64,000 nucleotides of DNA, from positions 1 through 64,000 of the forward strand of contig NZ_LQIN01000003.1 of NCBI RefSeq assembly GCF_001500065.1, written 5' to 3'. The translations under genes and the position numbers were made by a program. Positions 35,821 to 45,898 of the stretch are shown here, piece by piece. The stretch comes from Mycobacterium sp. IS-3022 (lineage in GTDB: Bacteria > Actinomycetota > Actinomycetes > Mycobacteriales > Mycobacteriaceae). The stretch's first letter is position 1, and every line of letters starts with the position of its first letter. The notes under the pieces are model-generated. The model was given only the letters and a program-made list of their open reading frames with translations. It did no database searches and was not told where the DNA came from.

Positions 35821-36481
35821 CGCCGTCTCCTTCTCGGGGTGTGCTGAACGGGATACCTTTTTCGCGCTGCTCGAGGAATGCGTCGTACATCTTCGAGTCG
35901 GTCATCAGGCCATTGGTGTAAAGCTCGAGCGCGGGCAGCATCATTTCTTCGGTGTAATCGCGAAGCACGGCACGCAAATCGCTCGGATTTTCGTGCATCT
36001 GCAGATACAGCAGCAGGCCGCCGCCGCCGACCAGGCCGAGGAATTTCGCCCTGGCCTTCGGGTCGTGGCTCGGCTTGAGGGCTCCCGTGCGGACACCCTC
36101 CTCCAGGTATTGCTCGGCGTTGTCGATCATGCGCTGCCAGAACGCCTTCGCGAGTTCGGTACCCGACTGCATGCTGCGCATCAGGTAGGCGATCATCGGC
36201 GCGAATTCCTCGATTTCGGCTACCTGGCCGAGCCACGTCGCGGGGTCGGCGTTGCGCATTGAGTCGGTCTTGACCTGGCGCACCTGCTCGGCGATGTGGT
36301 CGTCGCACGCCTTGCGCAGGCGTTCCTTGGAGCCGAAGTGGTGGATGACCAGCGCCGCCGACACCCCAGCTGCCTCGGCGATCGTCCGCAGTCCGACGTT
36401 GAACCCGTGCTCGCCCCACTGCTCGATCGCGGCGTCGCGGATCCGCGCCGCGGCCGTTCGGTCGTTCGAAGCTGAACGCAT
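35783..36481 (-). CDS. TetR-family regulator of the ABC exporter (Rv1219c-like)
   Basis: The 232-residue repressor has an N-terminal TetR helix-turn-helix: RIRDAAIEQWGEHGFNVGLRTIAEAAGVSAALVIHHFGSKERL (residues about 14-57, broken motif shown in outline), then a helical ligand domain. ATG 36481 is chosen because TAGCAT (36489-36494, minus strand) lies 7 bp upstream, giving a leaderless transcript. Two operator-like palindromes cover this promoter and the start codon, so it probably represses itself and the exporter operon. Confidence 0.9.
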   Translation of the reverse strand: MRSASNDRTAAARIRDAAIEQWGEHGFNVGLRTIAEAAGVSAALVIHHFGSKERLRKACDDHIAEQVRQVKTDSMRNADPATWLGQVAEIEEFAPMIAYLMRSMQSGTELAKAFWQRMIDNAEQYLEEGVRTGALKPSHDPKARAKFLGLVGGGGLLLYLQMHENPSDLRAVLRDYTEEMMLPALELYTNGLMTDSKMYDAFLEQREKGIPFSTPREGDGDDGSTSQAPAAG

Positions 36482-36507
36482 GTTCAGTATGCTAAACGCG
36501 CGTTCAG
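36472..36507. promoter_or_regulatory. Two TetR operator palindromes over the leaderless promoter
   Basis: CTGAAC-N4-GTTCAG (36472-36487) and CTAAAC-N4-GTTCAG (36492-36507) are 20 bp apart centre to centre, about two helical turns. They overlap the start codon and the -10 box TAGCAT (minus strand, 36489-36494). This is the arrangement expected for cooperative binding of two TetR dimers in autoregulation. Confidence 0.65.
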
Positions 36508-36600
36508 TCACCGGTCAAGGGTGATGAGCGCGAGCAGCCGCAAATTGTCCAAAAAGTGACCCGAAAAGGGGCAGTTCACGTCTGCTCGGCGAAGGAGTGC

Positions 36601-37260
36601 TCAGTCGCGGGCGGCCGCGAGCAGGCCATCACCCAGCGGCACCAGCACCGGGGTGAGCCGCTCGTCCTCGGCGATCAGCCGAGCAGCCTCGCGCACCGCC
36701 GTGACCTCGGCGTCGTTGGCGCTGGCGTCACCCGCGCGCCCGCCCAGCGCCGCGCGGTGCAGGACGATCGCCCCGCCCGGGCGCAGCAACCGGACGCCTT
36801 CGGCGACGAACTGCGGCTGATCCAACGGATCGGCGTCGACGAACACCAGGTCATAGGACTCGTCGGCGAGGCGGGTCAGCACCTCCTGGGCACGGCCGCT
36901 GATCAACCGGCTTCGTCCCGGCCCGATGCCGGCTTCGGTGAACGCCTGCTTGGCGATGCGTTGGTGTTCGGGTTCGACGTCGATCGTGGTCAGCACGCCG
37001 TCCTCGCGCATGCCCGACAGCAGCCAGAGGCCGCTGACCCCGGCGCCGGTGCCGACCTCGACGACGGCCTTGGCGGCGGTCAGCTTGGCGAACACGCAGA
37101 GCAACGCGCCCACCGCGGGGGACACGGCGCCGGCCCCGATGTCGACGGCGCGTTCGCGGGCGGCGGCGACGATGGCGTCCTCGGAGATGGACTGCTCGGC
37201 ATGAGTGACGATGGCGTCGGCACGGCTGTGCGGTCCGATGACATCGTCGGTGCCGGCCAT
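36601..37260 (-). CDS. SAM-dependent O-methyltransferase (Rv1220c-like)
   Basis: The 219-residue class-I methyltransferase of the catechol-O-methyltransferase-like type: [19 protein letters not shown] (SAM motif I, about residues 58-76), [17 protein letters not shown], and the acidic [10 protein letters not shown] (motif with metal-site Asp). ATG 37260 has TACGCT 6 bp upstream (37267-37272, minus strand), indicating a leaderless mRNA. It is divergent from sigE. Substrate unknown. Confidence 0.85.
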   Translation of the reverse strand: MAGTDDVIGPHSRADAIVTHAEQSISEDAIVAAARERAVDIGAGAVSPAVGALLCVFAKLTAAKAVVEVGTGAGVSGLWLLSGMREDGVLTTIDVEPEHQRIAKQAFTEAGIGPGRSRLISGRAQEVLTRLADESYDLVFVDADPLDQPQFVAEGVRLLRPGGAIVLHRAALGGRAGDASANDAEVTAVREAARLIAEDERLTPVLVPLGDGLLAAARD

Positions 37261-37372
37261 TCCCGCAGCGTAGCCAACCGGCACCGGCCAGCACCGCGAC
37301 ACGCCCGTTGCCGAACGTCGGATCGAGCAGAATTCGTGGGATTCGTGCAGGTCGAAAGTGGGTAGAGGAGCA

Positions 37373-37391
37373 TTCTCAGGAAATGTTCAGT
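37373..37391 (+). promoter_or_regulatory. Direct-repeat regulatory site upstream of sigE (MprA-box-like)
   Basis: TTCTCAGG and TGTTCAGT are imperfect 8-bp direct repeats 3 bp apart, about 45 bp before ATG 37436. Two 8-bp repeats with this spacing are the described form of MprA boxes, and mycobacterial sigE is MprAB-controlled. Motif match is from memory. Confidence 0.4.
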
Positions 37392-37435
37392 TTGCTCATA
37401 TGCCAAGCACGGAACGGTCGGCGACGGTATGTCCC

Positions 37436-38206
37436 ATGGAAAACGGCGGACGCTGGCTTTCAGGGCAGGAACCGGGGAATACCCATGTGGGTGTCCACGT
37501 TGCCGCCAATGACGAGTCGCCCAGCCGTGATGGCGGCTGTGACCAGGAGGATCTGACGACCATTTCAAGCGCCCCGACGGCTCCGGTTTCCATGGCCCAC
37601 CTCGAGCAATTCGCGGACGGGGAGTGGGTCGAGCCCTCGGACGAACTGACCGGCACCGCGGTGTTCGACGCCACCGGTGACAAAGCGACGATGCCGTCGT
37701 GGGACGAACTGGTGCGCCAGCACGCCGATCGGGTGTACCGGCTGGCCTACCGCCTGGCGGGCAACCAGCACGACGCCGAGGACCTGACCCAGGAGACGTT
37801 CATCAGGGTGTTCCGGTCGTTGCAGAACTATCAGCCCGGCACGTTCGAGGGCTGGCTGCACCGCATCACCACGAACCTGTTCCTCGACATGGTTCGCAGG
37901 CGCGGCCGCATCCGCATGGAGGCGCTGCCCGAGGACTACGACCGCGTCCCCGCCGACGACCCGAACCCCGAGCAGATCTATCACGACTCGCGGCTCGGCC
38001 CCAATCTGCAGGCCGCGCTGGACTCACTGCCGCCGGAGTTCCGCGCCGCGGTCGTGCTGTGCGACATCGAGGGATTGTCCTACGAGGAGATCGGCGCCAC
38101 GCTCGACGTCAAGCTGGGTACGGTGCGCAGCCGTATCCACCGCGGTCGGCAGGCACTTCGCGACTATCTGGCCAACCACAGCGAAATCTCGGCCCAGACG
38201 GCCTGA
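37436..38206 (+). CDS. sigE: ECF sigma factor SigE
   Basis: Extracytoplasmic-function sigma factor for envelope stress. Region 2 ([38 protein letters not shown]) and region 4 ([44 protein letters not shown]) match mycobacterial SigE almost exactly; only the first ~60 residues diverge. ATG 37436 gives 256 residues, near the 257 of M. tuberculosis; ATG 37400 or the internal ATG 37592 (shorter isoform) are alternatives. The anti-sigma gene rseA follows. Confidence 0.95.
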   Translation: MENGGRWLSGQEPGNTHVGVHVAANDESPSRDGGCDQEDLTTISSAPTAPVSMAHLEQFADGEWVEPSDELTGTAVFDATGDKATMPSWDELVRQHADRVYRLAYRLAGNQHDAEDLTQETFIRVFRSLQNYQPGTFEGWLHRITTNLFLDMVRRRGRIRMEALPEDYDRVPADDPNPEQIYHDSRLGPNLQAALDSLPPEFRAAVVLCDIEGLSYEEIGATLDVKLGTVRSRIHRGRQALRDYLANHSEISAQTA

Positions 38207-38281
38207 GGTTCGCGGCGTTCCGGACCCGCGCCGCGCTACATTCGAGTGAGCACCGTGACACGACGCGAGAGGAGCTGGGCG

Positions 38282-38677
38282 ATGGTCGAGCCGGGACACG
38301 TGTTCCGTCGGGCCTTCTCATGGTTGCCCACTCAGTTCGCCTCCCAGAGTGATGCGCCGGTCGGGCCGCGGCAGTTCGGCTCCACCGAGCACTTGTCCAC
38401 CGAGGCCATCGCCGCGTTCGTGGACGGCGAACTGCGACTGACTCCACATCTGCGTGCGGCCCACCACTTGTCGCTGTGCCCGCAGTGCGCAGCCGAGGTC
38501 GACGCCCAGCGGCAGGCCCGCGAGGCGTTGCGGGATTCGCGACCCGTCGTCGTGCCGAGCTCCCTGCTCGGCCTGTTGTCCGAGATCCCGCACCACGCTC
38601 CGCCGGAGCCGCCCGTCGAGACGCAGCGGTCACAGTTTGCTGACAGTGCAGAGCGTCCCCGGCGTAAGCGCCGGTAG
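38282..38677 (+). CDS. rseA: Anti-sigma-E factor RseA
   Basis: Zinc-associated anti-sigma factor of 131 residues: FRRAFSWLPTQFASQSDAP, then the ZAS motif HHLSLCPQC (H-x3-C-x2-C) that binds and inhibits SigE. ATG 38282 follows GAGGAG by 9 bp; GTG 38246 would add 12 residues, and a TACATT box lies close to it. No membrane segment is present, consistent with a cytoplasmic RseA that is degraded on stress. It is cotranscribed after sigE. Confidence 0.92.
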   Translation: MVEPGHVFRRAFSWLPTQFASQSDAPVGPRQFGSTEHLSTEAIAAFVDGELRLTPHLRAAHHLSLCPQCAAEVDAQRQAREALRDSRPVVVPSSLLGLLSEIPHHAPPEPPVETQRSQFADSAERPRRKRR

Positions 38678-40237
<1,560 letters not shown>

Positions 40238-40240
40238 CCG

Positions 40241-40648
40241 ATGTTCGCCAACCTCGGCTGGGGCGAGATGCTGATCCTGGTGATCGCCGGTCTGGTGATC
40301 CTGGGGCCGGAGCGACTGCCCGGTGCGATCCGCTGGACGTCGGGCGCGCTGCGACAGGCCCGCGACTACATCAGCGGCGCCACCAGCCAACTGCGCGACG
40401 ATCTCGGACCGGAGTTCGAGGACCTGCGTGAGCCGCTGGGCGAGCTCAACAAACTGCGGGGCATGAGCCCGCGCGCCGCGCTCACCAAGCATCTCCTCGA
40501 CGGCGACGACTCCCTGTTCACCGGAAAGTTCGATCGAGCCGTCGACGACAAACCGGTCAGCCCACATGGGCCGACTCCCCAGGTACCGCAGGCCGCATCG
40601 GGCCAGCCGGAAACTTCCGCGACACCGTTCGACAGCGACGCGACCTAG
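40241..40648 (+). CDS. tatB: Sec-independent translocase component TatB
   Basis: The 135-residue protein has the TatA/B N-terminus: a short membrane helix ([19 protein letters not shown]) with the FGPE-like hinge, then an amphipathic helix ([20 protein letters not shown]) and a polar tail. It recognises twin-arginine substrates with TatC. It starts 3 bp after the htrA stop. Confidence 0.94.
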   Translation: MFANLGWGEMLILVIAGLVILGPERLPGAIRWTSGALRQARDYISGATSQLRDDLGPEFEDLREPLGELNKLRGMSPRAALTKHLLDGDDSLFTGKFDRAVDDKPVSPHGPTPQVPQAASGQPETSATPFDSDAT

Positions 40649-40664
40649 CTCCGCGGCCGCGAGG

Positions 40665-41306
40665 TCAGATGAAGTACTGCTCGTCGCCGGTCGGGTATCC
40701 GCCGCCGTTGGTGGCGATGTGGATGTGGTCGAAGTGGTTGGCGGTCTCGTTGCCGTAGTCCGCCGTCCAACTCGGGGCGCCGACGCCGGGGTAGAAGCCC
40801 TGCCGCCAGATCACGTGGATCACGCCCCAGCGCTTCGCATTCGCCAACGCGTACCCGGCGATCTGGTTGCCGAGCGCGATGCCCTCCTCGCTGCCGTGGT
40901 TCGGGATCATCACGTCGATCGCCAAGCCGTTGGGATGCCACGGCAGCGGGTCCTGGCGGTGTCCGCCGATCGTAGTGACCTCGGGGAACAACACGCTGAT
41001 GGCGCGGGCCACCCGGATCGTGTTGATCTGCAGACCATCTTCGGGCGCGACGCCGGCGGGCAGCGCGAACCGGGTCGCCGTGCTGGCGACCGGAGCGCTG
41101 GCTGCCATCAACTCGGCTTCGGTGAGAAGGGGTACCCGCGGCGGCGCACCGGCAGGCGCTGCTTCCTGACTCTCGGCCGGCGGTGCGGCGGCATTCTGCT
41201 TCGGTGGCTCTGCGGTCTGGGCGTAGAACAACGCGGCCGAAAGCGCGATCGAGGTCGCCAAGGCCAGCAACTTGCCGCGTCCGTTGGCTAACATCGCCCT
41301 ACCCAC
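40665..41306 (-). CDS. Secreted protein with ARB_07466-type (D,D-peptidase-like) C-terminal domain
   Basis: The 213-residue protein has a membrane/signal segment (KLLALATSIALSAALFYAQT, about residues 12-31), a Pro/Ala-rich linker and a C-terminal domain with WHPNGLAIDVMIP and NHFDHIHIATNGGGYP. These resemble zinc-site motifs of DD-peptidase-like cell-wall enzymes. GTG 41306 is chosen because TAAAGT (41314-41319, minus strand) sits 7 bp upstream; ATG 41294 is an alternative. The activity is not proven for this domain. Confidence 0.75.
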   Translation of the reverse strand: MGRAMLANGRGKLLALATSIALSAALFYAQTAEPPKQNAAAPPAESQEAAPAGAPPRVPLLTEAELMAASAPVASTATRFALPAGVAPEDGLQINTIRVARAISVLFPEVTTIGGHRQDPLPWHPNGLAIDVMIPNHGSEEGIALGNQIAGYALANAKRWGVIHVIWRQGFYPGVGAPSWTADYGNETANHFDHIHIATNGGGYPTGDEQYFI

Positions 41307-41313
41307 GATCAGC

Positions 41314-41319
41314 ACTTTA
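41314..41319 (-). promoter_or_regulatory. -10 box TAAAGT for the secreted ARB_07466-like protein
   Basis: TAAAGT on the minus strand lies 7 bp before GTG 41306, suggesting a leaderless start that includes the whole signal segment. Confidence 0.45.
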
Positions 41320-41370
41320 ACGCCCGGCCCGACATGGTGTGACCTACTTCGATGCTCGGGACCGGAACCG

Positions 41371-42513
41371 CTATCGGCCGGCAGGGTCCAACCCCAGCGA
41401 CATGCCCGCCAGCCCCCGTTTGCGACTGGACAGCGCATCGGCGACGCTGCGCAGCTCCTTGCCGGCGGCCGAGTCCGGCGCCGACAGCACCAGGGGGACA
41501 CCGGAGTCGCCGGCTGCCACCAGAGCCGGGTCGAGCGGCACCTGGCCCAGCAACGGCACGTCGGCGCCGACCGCGCGCGACAGCCGCTCGGCGACCTGCT
41601 TGCCGCCGCCCTCGCCGAAGATCTGCATGGTCGTACCGTCGGGCAGCAGCAGCCCGGACATGTTCTCCACTACCCCGACGATGCGCTGACGGGTCTGCAG
41701 CGCGATCGCTCCGGCCCGCTCGGCCACCTCGGCTGCGGCCAGCTGCGGCGTCGTCACCACCAGGATCTCCGCGCCCGGGATCAACTGGGCCACCGAGATC
41801 GCGACGTCGCCCGTGCCCGGGGGCAGGTCGAGCAGCAGGACATCCAGATCGCCCCAGTACACATCGGCGAGGAACTGCTGCAGCGCCCGGTGCAGCATCG
41901 GCCCGCGCCACACCACCGGGGTGTTGCCTTGGGTGAACATCGCGATGGAAATGACACGCACGTCGTGGGCGACCGGCGGCAGGATCATCGACTCGACCTG
42001 AGTGGGCCGGTCGGTGGTGCCCATCATGCGCGGGACGGAATGCCCGTAGATATCGGCGTCCAGGACGCCGACCGACACCCCACGGGCGGCCATCGCCGCC
42101 GCCAGGTTCACGGTCACGCTGGACTTGCCCACACCGCCCTTGCCGGACGCCACCGCATAGACCCGGGTCAACGAGCCGGGTTGGGCGAACGGAATGACCG
42201 GCTCCCGCGCGTCGCCGCGTAGTTGCTTGCGCAATTCGGTGCGTTGTTCGTCGTTCATCACGTCGAGGCTGACGCGGACGGCGCCCGTGCCGGGGACGTC
42301 GGCGACCGCGCGGCTGACCTGATCGGAGATCTCGGTCTTCTTCGGGCACGCGGCAGTCGTCAGATACACCTCGACATGGACGGCGCTGTCGGGCTCGACG
42401 GTGACGTTCTTGACCATGCCCAGTTCGGTGATCGGCCGCCGCAGCTCGGGGTCGATCACCTTGGCCAACGCGCGACGAACCGCGGCTTCCAAGTCAGGGG
42501 GTGATTGAGACAT
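41371..42513 (-). CDS. mrp: Mrp/ApbC-type iron-sulfur carrier ATPase
   Basis: The 380-residue P-loop protein has an N-terminal MIP18/DUF59 domain (LAKVIDPELRRPITELGMV) and a Mrp/NBP35 ATPase domain with the deviant Walker A SGKGGVGKSS (about residues 122-131), then LDADIYGHSVP and LDVLLLDLPPGTGD. It helps assemble or deliver Fe-S clusters. ATG 42513 has TACACT 8 bp upstream (42522-42527, minus strand), consistent with a leaderless transcript. Confidence 0.93.
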   Translation of the reverse strand: MSQSPPDLEAAVRRALAKVIDPELRRPITELGMVKNVTVEPDSAVHVEVYLTTAACPKKTEISDQVSRAVADVPGTGAVRVSLDVMNDEQRTELRKQLRGDAREPVIPFAQPGSLTRVYAVASGKGGVGKSSVTVNLAAAMAARGVSVGVLDADIYGHSVPRMMGTTDRPTQVESMILPPVAHDVRVISIAMFTQGNTPVVWRGPMLHRALQQFLADVYWGDLDVLLLDLPPGTGDVAISVAQLIPGAEILVVTTPQLAAAEVAERAGAIALQTRQRIVGVVENMSGLLLPDGTTMQIFGEGGGKQVAERLSRAVGADVPLLGQVPLDPALVAAGDSGVPLVLSAPDSAAGKELRSVADALSSRKRGLAGMSLGLDPAGR

Positions 42514-42547
42514 CACCGCCGAGTGTAGGCCGACTCGACGGCGGTCT

Positions 42548-43897
42548 TTAACCGACTGGTCCGGGCGCCGGGCCCGGCTGGGGTCCCGGTGCGGGGGCCT
42601 GTGCCGGTGCCGGCGGTGCGGCGGCCGGCGCGGGCCCCGGCGCAGGCGCCATCGGAGCCGGCGGCGCCAGTGGAGCCGGGCCGGGCGGGACCAACGGCTG
42701 GGCAACCGGAGGCCCCGCGAGCGCCGGCTGCAGCGGTGGTGCCGGGTTGTCCTCGATGCAGAACACCGCGCACTCGGGTCGCGGCGGCGGCTGCATCCAC
42801 GGCGGCGTCCACGGCGGCGGTTGCGGCGGGGCCAGCGGCGCGGCCGGTCCCTGCGGCATCGGTCCGGGCAACGGGCCGAGCCGCTGGCCCGGCGCACCGA
42901 TCTGGCTGGCGACAGAATCGCGTTCGAGCAGCGGCATCAGCGCCATCGGGTCGTTCGCGGGCAGGCCCAGCGCATTGATCGGCAGGCCGGGGCCGAGCCC
43001 CTCGTACTCGTGGAGCTCGGTGAGATGCACGTCATCGCCGGTCTGCCCCAGCGTGGGAACCGAGCCGGTGATCGGTGGCAGGTCCATCGGCACCACACCG
43101 GTCGCATAGGCGGCCGCCCAGCCCAGCACATTGCGGGCGTAAGCCACCGAGTTGTTGTACCGCAGGATCGCCGACATCACGTGGGACTGGTCGCGCAGGT
43201 TCAGGTTGCCGCTGCACAGGTAGCGGGCCGCGGCCAGGCTGGCGTCGAAGAGGTTCTGCACTTCGGCCTTGCCGTCGCCGTCGCCGTCGGAGGCGTAGCG
43301 CGACCACGTGCCGGGCAGGAACTGCATGGGTCCCATGGCCCGCGCGTAGGTGATGCGATCGGCCGTGCGGCTCTGCACGATTACCTCGTTGCCGGGCAGC
43401 GTGCCGTCCAGCGCGGGTCCGAAGATCGGCCGGATCGCGGTGCCGCGGGCATCGGTGGCGCCGCCGTTGGCGTGCATCGACTCGATGCGGCCGATCCCGG
43501 CCAGCAGGTTCCAGCTCACGCCGCACGCCGGGTAGGCCGCGGCCATCATCCGTTCGGCGTTGCGGTAAGCCGACAGGGCCATCGCCGGAATGCCAAGTGC
43601 GCCAGGCGAATTGACGACAGCCGCGGGTGGGGGAGCCGATACTGTCGAGGCGGCGATGTGGAAAGCCGAGGGCGCCTTGGTCACCGCGACCACCGACGCC
43701 CCGGATCTGTTGCCGGGCGACGGTTCGACGGCCGCCAGCGGGGTCACCGCGGCATCGCTGAACGGTGTGCGCGGGGACGGGGCGGAGGCGCCGACGCTGC
43801 CGGCCAGGACGACGGGGGTGATGATCGCGACGCCGAGGCCCGCACGCATGCGGTTGGCGGACGCGAGCTTCTGCAGTCGGGGACCCGAAGCGGTCAC
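42548..43897 (-). CDS. Lytic transglycosylase-type secreted protein with proline-rich tail
   Basis: From GTG 43897 (GGGAGGC ribosome site at 43901-43907) the protein has 449 residues; GTG 43954 would add 19. After a signal segment (GLGVAIITPVVLAGSVGAS) and Ala/Pro linker comes an SLT-type domain: LLAGIGRIESMHANGG with the catalytic Glu, then YARAMGPMQFLPGTWSRYASDGDGDGK and YNNSVAYARNVLGWA. The last ~110 residues are extremely Pro/Ala/Gly-rich. It likely cleaves peptidoglycan outside the cell. In gene order it matches Rv1230c. Confidence 0.85.
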   Translation of the reverse strand: MTASGPRLQKLASANRMRAGLGVAIITPVVLAGSVGASAPSPRTPFSDAAVTPLAAVEPSPGNRSGASVVAVTKAPSAFHIAASTVSAPPPAAVVNSPGALGIPAMALSAYRNAERMMAAAYPACGVSWNLLAGIGRIESMHANGGATDARGTAIRPIFGPALDGTLPGNEVIVQSRTADRITYARAMGPMQFLPGTWSRYASDGDGDGKAEVQNLFDASLAAARYLCSGNLNLRDQSHVMSAILRYNNSVAYARNVLGWAAAYATGVVPMDLPPITGSVPTLGQTGDDVHLTELHEYEGLGPGLPINALGLPANDPMALMPLLERDSVASQIGAPGQRLGPLPGPMPQGPAAPLAPPQPPPWTPPWMQPPPRPECAVFCIEDNPAPPLQPALAGPPVAQPLVPPGPAPLAPPAPMAPAPGPAPAAAPPAPAQAPAPGPQPGPAPGPVG

Positions 43898-44032
43898 CAC
43901 GCCTCCCGCTCGGCGCCGCACGGCCCTGAGGGCGGCTCCTCCCCTTATGTGCACTCAACCGTCCTTGGTCTGCGATCGCTTGTGAACCAAGTCACCATAC
44001 CTACTCGGCACCGCGCGCGTTGAGCAATGGTG

Positions 44033-44584
44033 TTAGCTGCCCGCACTCGACTTCTTGGCCCGCCGGTCACCCGCTTCGGGCCGGCCGGCACCGTCGTCGG
44101 CCGGATCGGGGGCCGGAGGCTGCAGCTGGGCGAGCATCTCGCGCATCTCCTCGAGCTCCCGCCGCAGGTAGTCGCGGGTCACGACCTCTCCGACGGCCAA
44201 CCGCAACGCCGCCAGTTCGCGGGCCAGGTACTCGGTGTCGGACTTGGTCTGCAGCGCCCGTCGGCGGTCCTCCTCGAGCGAGACTCGGTCCCGGTTTTCC
44301 TGGCGGTTTTGCGCCAGCAGGATCAGCGGCGCCGCGTATGCCGCCTGAGTGGAAAACGCGAGGTTGAGCAGGATGAACGGATACGGGTCCCAGCGCAGGC
44401 CGACGGCGAACAGGTTCAGGCAGATCCAGACGATCACGATGATCGTCTGCCACGCCAGGTAGCGCCCGGTGCCCAGGAACCGGGCGATCGACTCGCTGAA
44501 GTTCCCGACCGCCTCGGGATCGACGTTGAAGGAGAACCGCCGCCGCGACGCCAGCGGCGTGTCGAGTCGGCCGCGGTCGGTCAT
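44033..44584 (-). CDS. DUF1003 membrane protein
   Basis: The 183-residue protein has the DUF1003 signature: FSESIARFLGTGRYLAWQTIIVIVWICLN (helix 1), then NLAFSTQAAYAAPLILLAQNRQENRDR (helix 2), followed by a long charged coiled coil with Leu heptads (RELAALRLAVGEVVTRDYL). ATG 44584 overlaps the stop of the MgtE-N/CBS gene (ATGA), so the pair is translationally coupled, as in other mycobacteria. Function unknown; a membrane partner of the CBS protein is plausible. Confidence 0.88.
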   Translation of the reverse strand: MTDRGRLDTPLASRRRFSFNVDPEAVGNFSESIARFLGTGRYLAWQTIIVIVWICLNLFAVGLRWDPYPFILLNLAFSTQAAYAAPLILLAQNRQENRDRVSLEEDRRRALQTKSDTEYLARELAALRLAVGEVVTRDYLRRELEEMREMLAQLQPPAPDPADDGAGRPEAGDRRAKKSSAGS

Positions 44585-45873
44585 GTGGCCCCCTCGGCGC
44601 CGGTGAGCTCCGGCTCTTCGGTCTCCCGCCAGTCGTGGGGCAGCAGATGGTCGAGCAAGTCGTCGACCGACACGGCGCCCAACAGGTGGTTCTGCTCGTC
44701 GACGACCGGCCCGCAGACCAGGTTGTAGGCGGCGAAGTAGCGGGTCACCGCCGCCAGGGAGTCCTCCGGGCCGAGATTCGGCAGATCGGTGTCGATGATT
44801 CCACTGACCAGATCGGCCGGCGGCTCACGCAGCAGCCGCTGCAGGTGCACGCAACCGAGGTAGTGGCCGGTCGGCGTGGCCGTCGGGGGGCGTGCCACGA
44901 AGACCAGCGACGCCAGCGCCGGGGTCAGGTCGGGGTCGCGGACGCGGGCCAGCGCCTCGGCGACGGTGGTGTCGGGGGCCAGCACCACCGGCTCGGACGT
45001 CATCAGCCCGCCGGCGGTGTCGGGGGAGTGCGACAGCAGCCGTCGCACGTCCTCGGAGTCCTCGGGATCCATCCGCCGCAGGAACTGCTCGGCGTCCACC
45101 GGCGTCATCGACCCCAGCAGGTCGGCGGCGTCGTCGGGGTCCATCGCCTCGAGCACGTCGGCGGCCCGGTCGGCGGTCAGCCGCTTCAGTACATCGGTCT
45201 GGTCGTCTTCGGGCAGCTCCTGAAGGACGTCGGCCAGCCGTTCGTCGTCCAGGGCATTGACCACCTCGTAGCGCCGCTTGGCCGGCAGTTCCCGGATGGC
45301 TTCGGCGACCTCGACCGCCCGCTGGCCCTCGAACTGCTCGAGCAGTTGCGCCACGCCCTGATCGGGCATCGCCAGACCGGACGGCGTCAGGCCGTGAACG
45401 TGCTGCCAGTCGACGACGTGCACGTTGGTGCGCCGGCCCAGCCGTCGATGCGAGCGCACCGCCACCTTGGTGACCATCCAGTCGCGGGTGCGTGTCTGCT
45501 CGATGCCGAGGTCCACCACGATCACGTCGAGGTTCGCCAGCTGCGGCAGGTCGGGATCGTCGACGCGCACGCGTGTTTCGATGACCTGCCCCAACACCAG
45601 CACCTCACCCGGACGCTGCGCGAACCGGCGCAGCGACACACTGCCGGTGGCAAGCGTCACGGCTCCGGGTTCGATGGACGTCACCCGCAGAATAGGTACG
45701 AAAATCCTTCGCCGCGTGAGCATTTCGACGACCAAGCCGAGCACCCGGGGTTGCTGGCGCACGAGACTGATGCTGATCACGACATCGCGGACCCGGCCGA
45801 TGGACTCCCCATCGGGGCCCAACACCACCATCCCCGCGAGTCGGGCCGCATAGACCCTGTTCACCGCCGCCAT
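44581..45873 (-). CDS. Soluble MgtE-N / CBS-domain protein (Rv1232c-like)
   Basis: The 430-residue protein has an N-terminal PRC-barrel-like segment (GMVVLGPDGESIGRVRDVVIS), MgtE-N helical repeats (ERLADVLQELPEDDQTDVLKRL and DPDDAADLLGSMTPVDAEQFL) and a C-terminal CBS pair (LVCGPVVDEQNHLLGAVSVDDLLDHLLP). Unlike MgtE it lacks the membrane channel, so it is a cytosolic sensor, possibly of Mg2+ or nucleotides, working with the coupled DUF1003 protein. The ATG overlaps the divergent lyase start. Confidence 0.85.
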   Translation of the reverse strand: MAAVNRVYAARLAGMVVLGPDGESIGRVRDVVISISLVRQQPRVLGLVVEMLTRRRIFVPILRVTSIEPGAVTLATGSVSLRRFAQRPGEVLVLGQVIETRVRVDDPDLPQLANLDVIVVDLGIEQTRTRDWMVTKVAVRSHRRLGRRTNVHVVDWQHVHGLTPSGLAMPDQGVAQLLEQFEGQRAVEVAEAIRELPAKRRYEVVNALDDERLADVLQELPEDDQTDVLKRLTADRAADVLEAMDPDDAADLLGSMTPVDAEQFLRRMDPEDSEDVRRLLSHSPDTAGGLMTSEPVVLAPDTTVAEALARVRDPDLTPALASLVFVARPPTATPTGHYLGCVHLQRLLREPPADLVSGIIDTDLPNLGPEDSLAAVTRYFAAYNLVCGPVVDEQNHLLGAVSVDDLLDHLLPHDWRETEEPELTGAEGAT

Positions 45874-45898
45874 GACTCAAAGGGTAGAGAGTGTTGTT

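Noticed and set aside
37411..37436. GGAACG as a SigH/ECF -35 site before sigE
   Set aside because: No CGTT-type -10 at the required 16-19 bp spacing.
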